Source: Pigoraptor chileana
Lineage: Eukaryota > Opisthokonta > Filasterea
Reading direction: 5' to 3'
DNA length: 64,000 bases
Assembly (NCBI GenBank): GCA_943704495.1
Contig: CALSCR010000578.1
Location: 1-64,000, forward strand
The translations under genes were made by a program, and so were the position numbers. Under the pieces are notes generated by a model. The model ran no database searches and was not told the origin of the DNA. It saw only the letters and a list, made by a program, of their open reading frames with translations. Shown here piece after piece: positions 20,402 through 33,086 of the stretch; the stretch's first letter is position 1; each line of letters starts with the position of its first letter.

Positions 20402-22827
20402 ATGGCACCGCCAGCGACCGCGCAAGAAAGGCAGCGTCTTTTCGACTTCAAACTGTCCCTCTTGCAGCTCATACAGGTGGGCGGCATTCCCAATCCTCGG
20501 AGCGGTACCAAAGAGGAGCTCAAGAACACATACACCGAAGACACGCAATTCTCCAGGATACTCTACCTTGCCTGCGTGGGCCTTCCAGAGATACGGCCAT
20601 TCATATCGCGCAAATGGGCGGTTTCGAGTGCTCCCTTGTCTGCTGGACAGTGGTGCGACGGCGACGACATCCCGGCACGTACCCGGCGGCAAGACCCACG
20701 ACCGCGCGTGATAAGCAGCCACACATCCGGGCGGCCGAGTGCAATACCGACCACGTGCGAGTCGCCCTCCAGCCCAAGGCGCCATATACGCACAATGCGA
20801 GCGCCGGCCCGCACGTACCCGTTGTAATAATCAGTGAGGGAGATAAGCCTGTGCGAGTCGGGTCGCGGGCTAAATATGTGCGACCTCTCCCAGAAAGGCC
20901 GCCGGTGGATTTATTGAGGTTAAATGAGATTAAAAAGAACGCAGCCGTGCCTCTCACTCGGGAAAGTTACCAAACAAAACTGCACGCACAACTAGACCTC
21001 GAGGAAATTGGACAGAAGCGCGCACTCGAGCAATACGACATGAGCGAGGCCGTTTTCAAGAGCAAAGAGGGACCGCTGCTGTGGCTGCACGTGCCTGGCG
21101 TTCGGGAAAAGAGGCCCTCTGTCGCCGAGGGCAACAGAATACTAATGCGGGTGGCTGGTGAGGCGGCGGGGCGTGCCCATCTCGGGTATGTGCACAGAGT
21201 GTCGGACTGCAATCTTGCCATCCACTTTGCCAGATCGGCATGTGACTCCATCGAGGCAGGAATAACACGCGTCTGGATCCGTTTTGAGTACAGCGCGCTG
21301 GTGTCCCGGCTGTGCCACAGGGCGATCGATCAGTCTGTCGTGGACCCTGATGCGTTTTCTGCTCGTTTCTTCCCCTCGCCACAACCGCACATCAACCCAC
21401 GTCCACCGGCAGCGCCAAAGCAACCACCTCTGCCATCCTTGCATGCGACGGGAAATTCACGACTCATTGTTACGGAACTCAATGAGGAGCAGACCATCGC
21501 CGTTGCGTGCATTGCCGCAATGGCCGCACCGAGGATGGCACCGTTCATTCTGGATGGACCGCCGGGCACGGGCAAGACGACGACGCTGGTTGCAGCCATC
21601 ATCGAAGTGCTTGCGCGCACAGTCAGGCCGGTTCTCGTGTGTGCGCCGTCGAATTCCGCGGTGGATCACCTGGCGTTCAAGCTGCACGAATGCATCCAAC
21701 GCTATGGCACTGGGAAAGGTGGCAGGATGCTGCGTCTGCAAGCGCGTAGCCGACCGAAAGGAACAATCAGAGGTGCATATGCCCGTCTCATGACGCAACT
21801 TTCGCAGCCGCACATGCCCGACAGCGGGTATGAGCCGCTCCCAAAGGAGGAGGTCGCCGCAAAAGATATCGTTGTCTGCACGCTGTCCACCGCCGCGTCT
21901 CTGTACTCGCTCGGTTTGGACGCAAGTCACTTTTCTCACATATTTGTGGATGAAGCTGCGCAGGCGCACGAACAGGTAACGCTGTGTGCCATCACGGGGC
22001 TGTCGGACACCTCGACGCAGATTGTCTTTGCGGGCGACCACAAGCAGCTCGGCCCGGTCATCCAGTCGGCCGCTGCGGAGAGACATGGGCTGGGCGTGTC
22101 CATCATCGAGAGGCTCATCTCCACTCCTGCCTATTCAGACAGAAGCGCCGGCAACACAGTCAAGTTGGTCCGAAACTATCGAGCCCATGCGGCACTGCTT
22201 GAAGTTCCTTCGCGTTTGTTCTACGGCGGCGAGTTGATTGCAATGAAGAGCGCCGAACACAACGATCTCGTCGGCTTCCGCGGCCAGAACTTTCCCATTT
22301 GCATCCATGATGTGGCTGGTCACCGTGAGATGCGGGAGGCGGGTTCCTCATCGTGGTTCAATATTGAAGAAGTCGAAGCGGTCTGCGATATTGTTCGCGA
22401 ACTTGTAGAGAACGTATCCTTTTCGCCACGTGTGCAGGCACACCAGATCGCTGTCATAACCCCCTACCATAAGCAGGCGGCTAAGCTTGGCGAGGCGCTC
22501 GCTGCCTCGTTCACCGACGGAAAAAGCGTCCGCGTTGGAAGTGTCGAAAAATTTCAGGGCGATGAGTCGCGCGTTGTGATCTTCAGTACCGTGCGATCGG
22601 GACAAGGCACCGCTGGCCACCGAAAGTCAGCGAAACTCGCTCCTTTCGTTGCATGTCCAAAGCGATTCAACGTCGCCATCACACGCGCGCAAAGCCTACT
22701 AGTCGTGGTCGGCAACTTGAAGGCGCTCCGCAAGGACCGCAATTGGAATACGCTCATCACGTGGGCCCTCACAAAGGGACAGCCAACACGTACGCTGCAA
22801 ACAGCGACCAAGTCCCGGCGGCGGTGA
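20402..22827 (+). CDS. MOV10-type (UPF1-like SF1) RNA helicase
   Basis: The helicase core is intact in one frame: GPPGTGKTTT (motif I), CAPSNSAVDHL (Ia), FVDEAAQA (II), FAGDHKQLGP (III), KLVRNYRAH (IV), GSVEKFQGDESRVVI (V) and KRFNVAITRAQSLLVVVGN (VI). Between motifs IV and V the segment FPICIHDVAGHREM then SSSWFNIEEV is characteristic of MOV10/MOV10L1/Armitage helicases, which unwind RNA 5' to 3' and act in RNA silencing and mRNA decay. The only good upstream ATG, at 20402, opens a convincing N-terminus (MAPPATAQERQRLFDFKLSL) in a different frame, which stops at 20827. The core frame is open from before 20400 and has its first ATG at about 20614. A frame change between about 20640 and 20820 is needed, with no clear intron. 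It could be a sequencing indel, an unusual short intron, or a later real start. Confidence 0.8.
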
Positions 22828-24072
22828 TCTAAGTGTGGTGGTCTGAGTGATCTGAGGGATCTTGTAGAGCTAAAAAATTAATGCAATCGCAGTGTGAAGG
22901 CTGTCGCTGGCTCAGCATGCAGGCATATTAATATGGCCGAGAGCGCCGCTTTATTTTAAGTCATTATGTGGCGCCGACTGCCGGACAGTTGTGCCACTGG
23001 GTTGATTAGCCGACACGGCCCAGCTCCCAAAGCAGCCTCACTTGAGGGTGGCCGTTTCACTGAGCCCCTACGCATAAAAGCAGAACTGAGACGGTCAGGC
23101 GGTCATAGAATTAAAAGCCGGCCGACTTAGCCGACTGCGGCGCACTCCGAAAAGACATGTCACTCACTCAGTTGCTGTATTGAGAGCTTATGATAATAAA
23201 GCTAAGCCTCAAGAGTTGCTACGGTGGTGGAGGTCAGAGTGCCACTTAACAGGGCTGCCGTGGGATGATTGTGATATGATGATCAGGCGGATGCCACTCG
23301 GCGGCGCCGTCAGATGCCGGTCTGGCAGCTGTGAGTCAACAAACGGGGACTAGAGCAATTGATAAGTAGAATTTCTATAATGCTCGTTCAATACGATTGT
23401 GAGCCAAATCCATCGTTTATAATTCTACTAAATGCCGCCCCTTCACCGATTGTGGGGATCAATGCTTCCTTAAAAGGTAATGACGAGGCCTCACTCCGAT
23501 TGGACGGCTGAGTGCAGTAAGAAATTAAATGGCTGATTTAATTTAATTAAATTTGTATCCATACAAATCGCATACTGTCGCGCCACACGAGGGGTCCCCT
23601 ATAGACACGGAGGTGTCACAATTCGCGCGAAATCGGTGTGCGCATTGTTTTTATTCCCCATCCTCAATGTATTGTTCTTTCTGGGTCTTCTGTGCGGCGC
23701 ACAACAACACGCACTACATGCACACACACACACTCACCACAACACGCACACATCACGCGTGCACGCACACACGCCCTCGATATACTCCGCTTTGACGTTG
23801 GTTATTCTCTCGGCGTTCATTGATTTCCCCAACTGAGCAATAGTATCTGCCGTCGGCGTTTGAGAGAAATTGGTGACAGCTGGGATGTTGTAGATGCCAA
23901 TCAGCTACGCAGGAATCCAACCGGGCTATTTCATCAGACGTCGTTTTGCCTGTTTATTCGTTTAGCGTTTAGCACGTTTCGGCACACGGACTGCTGGTTG
24001 TAACATGCAGCGCCCAGTTGCTCTCCTCGGCTCGCGATAGCGTTCATATGACCGAGTTTCGGTCAATTTGAG
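22828..24072. other. Intergenic region, nothing recognised
   Basis: 1.2 kb between the helicase stop and the kinase start, with moderately AT-rich blocks (23380-23560) and short CA runs near 23700-23780. No domain-bearing frame was seen. Confidence 0.45.
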
Positions 24073-26726
24073 ATGACTTCCCCTGTATGTGAATCGGGGA
24101 GCCGTCATGCCATTGCCAGATGCACCGATGCATCGTTTACCGTGGGTGTTTCTGTCGCACTTCCTGAGGAAACGGAGGAGGACATTCGCGCAATCCTTGC
24201 GCATGCGTTCGCATCCAGCGCCGTCGAGCTGGAACGAGAGCGAACAACAACGCAACGGATTGGAGAGTATGAAGTTGGGCGGCGCCTTGGAAAAGGAAAC
24301 TTTGCCGAAGTGCGCGCAGCAGTCCACTCGGGAAGCAAGGCTAAGGTATGCAGATTGCAACAACCTTCACTTGAATAGTCGCGCGATTGCTGGATCGCTG
24401 CCTGAGTTGTTTTCATGGCTGACCACAATGTTCTACCCCGTTAGGTCGCGCTAAAGCTCGTCGAGAAGTTTTGGAGTGACGAAGACAGTGGGCGCCGACA
24501 CTCTTCCTCAGCCACAGCTGGCGGTAGCGAGGAGTCGAAAGAGGAGCAGCACGTGGTTCGCGAGGCGGCCATATTGCGGCGGCTGTCAAACCGGTCACGT
24601 GGGCTTGGATGTCGCGGGGGCTGCCATCCCAACATAGTGCGATCGTTTGATTTCATCGACACGGATGCATTTATCGGCGTTGCCCTGGAGCTTATCCCTG
24701 GGAAACCACTGTCTGACTTTGTGTCGTCGTACTCTGCTTCAGCGTCGGCGTCGGCGTCAAAGTCAGCGCGCGCCCTCTCGACGTCGCGCTGGGTTGAGCG
24801 TCGCATTACGCCCGGGAAAGCGTCGGCTGTGGAGTGTGACTCTCTTGAGACGGCGCCAGCGTCTGTGGCACATCCATGCGGTGCGCTTCCCGAGAAACTG
24901 ACTCGGCGTATTGCCAGACAAATTCTGTCTGCCGTTGAGTTTATGCATGGCGCGAACATTGCCCACCGTGACATCAAGTTGGAAAATATTGTCATTTCGG
25001 AGAACTTGGACGTCAAAATTATTGGTGAGTTTTCGCTTCATCGTCCCCCTTTGATCGCTCACCACCCGATTCTCAAAGCATTTTAATATTTCTCGCCCGG
25101 TCATTGACGTCCTTTTGTCATGCACCGCCATCTAATCTCATAAATTGAAAACATTGCAGACTTTGGTTGTGCCGCCGTATTTGACGAACGGTCGCGACTA
25201 AAGACACGTTGTGGATCTGCTGCTTTTATGAGCCCTGAGATGCACAGTGGCGGCGAATACTGCGGTCCAGATGTGGATGTGTGGAGCAGGTTTGTTTGAA
25301 GCTCGTGCTCTAAATTGAACTTGGAATGCGTTAATCGTGTGCGTTTTGGAAGTACATGTGCCCTTTCGCACCATACGCCATTGCAAGTATTCATACGGAT
25401 CCAAATCGTTCCATCTTGGTTCGCTACAACAATCATAACAACAACAACAACAACAACAGTGGCGTGGTTATCTTCTCGATGCTCGCGGGACATTTACCAT
25501 TTGATGAAGGAAGCAATGGCGACCTTGCGGCATTCCACACGGCCGCCAGCACGAGCGGATACACAATCCACCTGCCGCGATCTACGTCAGAAGGTGTGTA
25601 GAGCAAATGCAAAAGTAAGCGTGTTTTCTTTGTTCGTTTCTTCTTCTTCTTTGCGTACATTGCATTGCACACGGTCGCATGGTCTGTTGTGTGCCTTATC
25701 GGTGATCAGCATCCTCAAACACCCCACTCATCCACGTAACTTTGCATCTACTTTGAATGTGGCAATGCAGATGCTTGGAGTTTTCTGGCCTCGATTTTCC
25801 AGCACGACCCCAAGCACCGGTGCGCGGCACGCGACCTGGCGTCACACGCTTGGTTGTGTGCGGGATCGGACCGGCACCCCGGCGGTCTAAGCGGAAGACT
25901 GCCGCGCAACCGAGTTCTCGCCAGCAGAAACACAAACAAACGCGCGAGTGAAAAGCGTCAGCGGCGGCGTGTGTCGGAGGCAGCCCTCCTCGGCAATAAC
26001 GGCAATAACGACAGCGACGGAGAGGTGTGCGTGTCGTCAACTCGGCCGTCCATTCTGGCAACGGCGGCCTTTCCGCTTATCGTGAGGACGGGCGATGATG
26101 CGTCGCGGAGTAAGAAAGTGGCGGCGTGGTGCGACGACGCCGATACGAATGCCGCGGACTCTGATGACGACTGCAGGCCCCTATGTGCAAAACCACCGCC
26201 CGAAAAACTGCACCATGCACACCGCTCAATGCGTCTTGCCGCCGCTCAGATGCAGTCAAGTGCTGCGGGAGATCATTACGACGGCGACGCTTCTGCAGAT
26301 GAGGATCGCGAGCTGAACGATCTTGTCAATGTGTCGCGTGGGTGCGCTGACATTGGTATGCGTGGTCGGGTGAGCGTAAAGAAAGCTCCGTCTTCAAGGG
26401 TGAATATCGCCGGGCTGTGCGGTGGAGATGCGAACAGCTTCCGTCTGCCGTCCATTGGAAGGCGGGATGGCTGCCTGGGCGAGTCCCTCCCTACCGCGCG
26501 CCGTGTACGAGGCGGACGCTCTCCACTCGGCGTCCTTACACGTGGCACGCGGGAGGCCGCCGCGCAGCGGGAGCGCAATGGCGATACTGGAGCTGGCGAC
26601 GCCGACACTGCGTCGAGTACTTGTGATGGACCCCAAGTGGCCGCCATGCAGCCGTCGACTGAACTGCCGTCGACATCCCGCTTCCTGCCGCCCGTTCGCA
26701 CTCTCGGATATCGCCGGGAGCGATAA
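24073..26726 (+). CDS. CAMK/AMPK-related serine/threonine protein kinase
   Basis: Five exons (24073-24345, 24445-25024, 25160-25289, 25460-25593, 25771-26726) join with consistent phases into 690 residues. About 65 N-terminal residues precede the kinase domain. Its landmarks are GRRLGKGNFAEV (glycine loop), VALKLVEK (catalytic lysine), AHRDIKLENIVI (catalytic loop), DFGCAA, CGSAAFMSPEM (APE-like), DVDVWSSGVVIFSMLAG, and a final HDPKHRCAARDLASHAWL helix. Activation-segment and subdomain IX-XI motifs resemble the CAMK-like (SNF1/AMPK-related) group. An insert of about 60 residues rich in Ser/Ala (SASASASASKSARALS) sits between the hinge and the catalytic loop. The 280-residue tail is polar, basic then acidic, with no recognised domain. 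All catalytic residues are present, so the kinase should be active. Substrates are unknown. Confidence 0.87.
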
Positions 26727-27707
26727 GACTTTGTTTGTGGGTTTTGACTGAGGGCTTTTGCTTTGCGCCTAGTGTGGGTTTGCGTGTTTTTGTCCTTGTC
26801 TGTTTGCACATAGTTTGTATATGTTGAAATGCCACCTTTGCCTCGCCACGCTGCGACTCAACGTCTGCCACTTTTCTGCACGGTTATTGTACAACCTTGG
26901 GATCAGGATCATTCATTGATGTACTTTGAGCTGTCGCTCCCAGCTTACATTTATTTTATAAATTTGGAGCAGTTTCGGAAGAAGTATTTAATTAAAAAAA
27001 CTTCCTCAGCAAAACATGCCACCAAGAAGTTGAAGTAATACAAATACAGTGGTGTGTCGTGATACTGAGTAGTAAGCCATGGTTGAGACCCCGAAATTGG
27101 CGAGTAAGTAGCCTGGTTGCGCCGTTGTCAAGCGGGCTCACTGGGCGCGATTAAACTGCAATTAAGTCATAATTTTGATCATATTATGGGGATATCTCAG
27201 ATTAATCGGCCGCGGCGACACCCTTAGTCTGCACGGACTCGCCGAGAGAGCATCGTCAGTTTGCACTGCTTGCACTGCGGACCGTCACTGTGTGTGCATG
27301 CAGTCTGTCAAAGGGGGAAGGAGGGGGGGGATGGCATGTCCAGGCGTTGTCCTAGAGCAAGATAAACGTCATTGCTGCATGTGCGAGTGTGTGAATTGTA
27401 TAGAATAGTGTGGAGGGTGTTTGATTTGTGAGAGCTTGCATCGGCGGTTCCCCACTCTAAGCTTTCTCTGTGGACCACAACGATATCACTTCGCGAGATT
27501 ATCGGTTTCATTCAGGAAATTAAGCGCTTTCCCACACACACACAGCCATCCGCGAAAGTAAATCACGGCCCTTAGGGTGCATGCGGTTCGATGAGCGCCG
27601 CCGCCCTTGCTGCGTAAACCAGCGTTGTCATTGTTGAAGCAGAGATGTGGCGGTGATCTGTTGCGAATGTGCGCAGCCGCATAGGCTGGCCCAAACACAA
27701 CGGGAAC
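26727..27707. other. Intergenic region, nothing recognised
   Basis: About 980 bases between two plus-strand genes. It is AT-rich near 26930-27190 and no further gene was seen. Confidence 0.45.
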
Positions 27708-28804
27708 ATGGGATGCACTCCAAGCTACCCGCTGGAACTGGACCCCGTCCGGCATGTGGACCAGATATTCTATTCATCGACAGGTGTGTGGCGACTTCTT
27801 TTGTGTGTGTGGAAAGGAAGATGGAGGGACTTCTTTTGTGCTTTTGGAAGGAAGATGGATGGGCTGCGTGTGTCGTGTTGACTGCAAGTCTTGTTCAGCT
27901 GGGATGAATACCTACTGGTTGAAATTTTCGGGACTTGTGACTGCGTGTATGAAGTGCTCGCACTCTGTGAATGTCGGCGTGGCTTGTTTGAGTGTGTGAA
28001 GTGAGATTTGATCTGTGCAGTTATTTTCTCTTCCCACATGTTTTGGAGTCCATGGCCATAGCACCTACGACCCTGACTTCCATTCCACATGTACTCCGTC
28101 TCTACCGCATGCGATGCGGCGCACTGCAGGCTCGTTACACAGCGCCCTGCAAGCGGAGAGGGTAAAAGCAGAGTCGAAGTATACGTTCTTACAAAAGACA
28201 TTCTGGCAGAAACTTATCGAACACCGCGAAAAGCTCGCGTCAATCAAACGGAGTCTCGAAGGTGCGTTGTTTGTTTGTATGCCCACAACTACTCATCAAG
28301 ATGCATGGCGACTGCTGTGCACTCGTATGCGGCTGATAGCGTTCCATATTCACACACATACACGCACGCACACACACGCACACACACACACGCGCGCGCA
28401 CGCGCACACACCTCTCTCTCACTCGGCCATACTCAACATGCATGAACGCCATTGTCTGAATTCTTTCGTACGCATATGCCTGCGTATCGTCCTGTGCTCT
28501 TTCTCGTGTAGATATGGACTACAAGGAAATTGCGTCACGATGGCCGCAGTTTAAAGAGGGAGAGATTGCGGTATTCCACTTACAATTCAAGACTTGCGAT
28601 CTGAACAACGACGGGCGAATAGACATAAAGTAAGGAGTGCCTGCATGGTGCGCAATATGTGGTGTGTGTGCATATGTTGATCTGCATATGTGTCCTTGAT
28701 TGCAGATTATGTTGTCTCATTGTGTTGCAGTAATCTTCAATATTTTATGTTTTTTCTGTGCATGTGTCTTGACTACATCCCAGCGTGCCACATATTGAAT
28801 GTAC

Positions 28805-28860
<56 letters not shown>

Positions 28861-29605
28861 CTACGTGCACTTACTCACAATAATGCCTTGCAACGTGTGT
28901 GCAATCCAACACGACAACAAACCAAAAGTGAACTCAACCACATGCTCGACGAAATGCACGATCCGACAACACGACCGGAGCGGCAAGCCCTCTTCAATGA
29001 GATAGACAAGGACGGCAGTGGGGGCGTTGACTTTGACGAATTTTTAGGGGTGAGTCACTGTGTCGTGTGTGTGTGTGTGTGTGCGTGTGCGTGCGTGTGT
29101 GCGTGTGTCTGTGTACGTGTATGTGTGTGTACATGTATGTGTGTGTTCGTGTGCGTGTGTGTGTGTGTACGTCTGTGTGTGCCTTACGCGCGATGATGTG
29201 CTGTCGTTTCAGTTGTCGCAGTGCATATGCCGGCACTCATAGACATCTCCAATTTGGCGGTGTGCCCCAAGCCTACTGTGTTTGTTGTGTGTTTTTTGTC
29301 TTCTTTTCCGCTTACTGATAGACAATGCACTTCAAAGTGCCGCTGCCACGTGCTATGCCCTGTCGCTCCTTGGCCGTGGCTGACTGAATCTGCCCAATCT
29401 CCATTTGTGGCGCTGTTTGTGTTTTTTTTGTTGTGTTTTTGGTGTGTATTTTGACAATTGCATACAGCTCGTCGAGTTGGTTATGTCGGGAAAAACTGAT
29501 CCCAATACTGGATTTGGCGGGCTTTTTACGAAAACTGCAATTCGCGCCACTCGTCTTGCTGCAAAGCTCAATGTTGGGGCGCAACTCGAGTCCGGTCTCA
29601 TTTGA
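27708..29605 (+). CDS. EF-hand calcium-binding protein, probably N-myristoylated
   Basis: Five exons (27708-27783, 28130-28261, 28512-28629, 28929-29049, 29468-29605) with matched phases encode 194 residues. The N-terminus MGCTPSYPLE fits N-myristoylation at Gly2 with palmitoylation at Cys3, suggesting membrane attachment. A charged helix rich in Lys/Glu follows (QAERVKAESKYTFLQKTFW). Two EF-hands come next: CDLNNDGRIDINELNHML, split by an intron, and IDKDGSGGVDFDEFLGLV. Both keep acidic residues at loop positions 1, 3 and 12. The C-terminus (LFTKTAIRATRLAAKLNVG) is a basic amphipathic segment. It resembles generic calmodulin-superfamily sensors and no specific ortholog was recognised. Introns contain long CA/GT repeats. 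Confidence 0.82.
28805..28859. repeat. (CA)n microsatellite in an EF-hand gene intron
   Basis: A nearly pure CA tract of about 55 bases in intron 3 of the EF-hand gene, roughly 70 bases before the acceptor. Confidence 0.95.
29055..29180. repeat. (GT)n imperfect microsatellite in an EF-hand gene intron
   Basis: A GT-rich tract that begins just after the donor of exon 4 and runs about 120 bases. Confidence 0.9.
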
Positions 29606-30674
29606 TTGCTGTTCACGGGCAATGGACACGCACATATATTCCTCGCGCCAATTTAAACACATATACACACACGCACGCGCGCACACACACACACACACAC
29701 ACATACATACATGCATACCTACATGTATAGACACGGGCAATCGCGCACACACACCACTGCGTGCATGTATAGTGTGTCCAGTCTTTCCGTCTGTGCGATG
29801 CATATCTGCTGCGCGATGTGCTTACACTTTCCACACCGCCATAGATTGTGTTGGATCAGGAGTTCCACTCCCGCCACACTTTTTGTCGTCGTATTTCATT
29901 CGTTGTCATATTGGTGCATTGCGCCTTCCTTTGTTGAGTTGGAGATTGCATCAGTTTTCGGGCATGTATTCTGTTTTTTCCCCCGTCTTTGCGTATTGCG
30001 TATGCTACAAGCGTTTTGCATTTTTGGCCGATAATGAACCATCACCACAAAAATTTGGACCCAAAACAATTGCACGCAGCTGCTAAATACCATACGGTGA
30101 CTAACAAATTTTGGTCTGGCGGGTGTGACGTGTGTGTGTGCGTGCACGTGCGCCCACCACGCACCACGCACTTACAAACACACATTAGGGAGTGCAACCC
30201 CAATATCCAATGGCATACTTATTGAAGCAATGGAGCAACATAAGTCTCAGGCAGAAAATGACTTTATAGACAGAGACATTAACAAGATTTCAAAAAAAGA
30301 GACAGACGGAGCACGAAAATCCGAAAGAGAAAAGGCTCAAACCCATTTGTTTCCAATTGCGCAATTCAGAGCAGAAATGCACCAACCATACCGCGTGATG
30401 CGGCGGTGCGCTCACGCCCTGTGTTCAATCTGGCTGCTTGCAACATAGCGAATGCTGTCCCAGAAGGCCATGATGACCTGGAGTGGCAGGAGACACCGAG
30501 GCATGGTGTGAGAATTGCGCAGACAAACACCGGCACACCGCAAAACGATACGCGGGATGCACGCACACTTGATTGTGGCGAGTGCCTGAGTACCCTCGCG
30601 CGCACACACACACACACACACACCAGCGATTGGCATGCGCTGACTTAATCGGCGGCGAGAGATGTAGGTTCAAG
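29606..30674. other. Convergent spacer with CA repeats
   Basis: This lies between the 3' ends of the EF-hand gene and the minus-strand SAP-like membrane protein gene. It has CA tracts near 29655-29705 and 30600-30624. No gene was recognised. Confidence 0.45.
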
Positions 30675-30736
30675 TCAGTGTCTTAGGCGCTGTGCCCATG
30701 GACTCCACACTCGACACTCCACAAGAGAGAGAAAGA

Positions 30737-30795
<59 letters not shown>

Positions 30796-33047
30796 CGAAA
30801 GAGAGATGGGAGATCCGAGGCCAACGGCGCACACCCACCGTGACTGCGCACGTGACCGTGAAGGTGCGGTAATCGACATACTGGAACACGACCTTCGTGA
30901 TGGGGCTGCTCTCGTAAATGTAGAAGAGGCAGTACCGCGTGATAGCAAACGTCAGCACGGAGAACTTGGGGCGCTGGGCCTTGGACACGCCGATCTGCAC
31001 AACAATAAGACAATTGGGCACAGAGATTGCATGGTTCAAGTCATTGATAGGCTGTGTGCGGCACAAAGTGAAGAATAGACAGACGTGGTGCACACGAAGA
31101 CAACGCAAAACACAAATAGGGAATGCAGAGAACAATGAGACTGCACAGGGGGTCGTGGGTGATGAGTGACGCATGCTCATGCGTCGGCAATCTGCTCTAA
31201 GAGTTGACAAGTGCCGCCGATTCCAAAATGAAATGCAATGATCCAGAGACGGAATGCTCAACGAAAGACATGCACGCACACTCGCACACACTCAAAAGCA
31301 AACGCACGCGCACGCACGAGGGAGTGCACAGTAGGGCTAACCTTTGTCTCCCAGTTGAAGATGACGGCGATGAGAAGAGGGAGGAAAAAGTAGAAGAACA
31401 CCCAATAGAAAAGATGCGTGTAGTACATCGGGTGGTAAAACTTGGCCGTGAAGGGAGGCATGAAGCCACGATTCGCCTTGCCATCCATCTCCTGTGTGTG
31501 TGTGTGTGTGTGGGTGGGTGCGTAGTGTGGGTATGAACACTCGCACAATCAATGCATTGTCCAAGTGGTTGGTGGACGATGTGCGTACATGGAGATTCAA
31601 CTTGCGAACAGCTCGCAAGGACTGAGGTGGCGGAGAGACCGGTGCGCTGATCATACCAGCTGCTCAAAGAGAGGTCCCTTGACGGAGAGCACGTAGAGAA
31701 ACTCCATCAGCACAAGAAAGTTGCACACTGTGCGCGAGCTGCGCATCCACTCGGTTGCGTGGCGCTGCCGCAGAGAGAGAGAGGGGAGAGAGAGAGTGAG
31801 AGAAAGATGGACCAAAACGAATTCACCGCTGAGTCAATTCGGAGCAAAACAGAATGGATCGAGACAGTGATGGAAAAGCCGCAAGCTAGAAACAGATTCG
31901 CGTCAGTGCCTAAGCCATGCCCATCGATCTCACAAGTGGAACCAGAGAGATGTTTTTTCGTTGAAAAAAAACATGGCAACTTCAACTACAGCGAACAATA
32001 TAAACGTATGAACACGGCTTGTGTGGAACGCACACACGCATTCCACAATAATATACGCACGCAAAGGCAAACACATTGAAAAGAGCACAAAATCCACTCA
32101 CAATGCGATCCTTGTTGTGAGAAACGAGGACATATCCTTCTGGCAGAACTTGCTGGGTAATCGAGTCGTCGTGATGCGCGTGTTGCTCTGCTGGCGACTT
32201 GGGCGAAGCGGCTAATGACAAAAGTGCGCACGATGTTCATCGTCAGATGTTGCAAGATGAGTGAATGAAGGTGTTGTGTGTGTCTGTGAACGTATGTGTG
32301 GCCCAACTGGATTGGCAAAATGACGGATGCATAGCACCACAGTCTCAATCGAGAACGACAGCCCACGCCTTCCACACGATACGCAGCTGCGCAAATATAC
32401 ACTTCACACGCCACCACACACGCACACATACACAAGCGCACGTACACACGCATACACAAACATATGCGCATACACAGGCGCACACACGCACAACCACAAA
32501 CAAGCACACGCACCATCCTTCTTCGGGCTGCGGGCTGCACGCCTGCTGGGGGACTTGGAGCGAGACCTGCCCGAGCAATAAAAGTCGTCAAATTTGTGAG
32601 AGGGAAACAAGAAACAGACATTGCAGCGCGGTTTGCGGCTTCGTTCAACAAATAGAAACATCGCAAACATTCTACAAAATGCACTGGCAAGCAGCAAGCA
32701 GGTGCAATATCGCTGCACGGACACATGGTGCATGCTCGTGGACGGGTGCGCACCTCGAGGGGCTCTTGGTGACGGAGCCATCGGATACCGCGCCATCCTT
32801 CCCCGCGCGGATGCGCTCAATGAGGTCCTGCTTACGACCCCACCTGTTGATGCCGAGATTGGCGGCGATGTCTGCACGAATCAGGTGCATCATAGAGACA
32901 GTTTATGGAGATATTGTGCTTAATAGGCGTCAAGTCGTGGAGGGTTCTTAAAAATGTTTCAGAGCTCTAGACCAAGAAGTGAACTACCACACACACAGAT
33001 GGATACACACAAGCCACGTGGCTCTTTTAATGAAAGCAGGCGGCATT

Positions 33048-33086
<39 letters not shown>

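Noticed and set aside
30640-30700. Possible Pol III B-box (GGTTCAAGTCA)
   Set aside because: The flanking bases do not form a T-stem and no A-box lies at the right distance.
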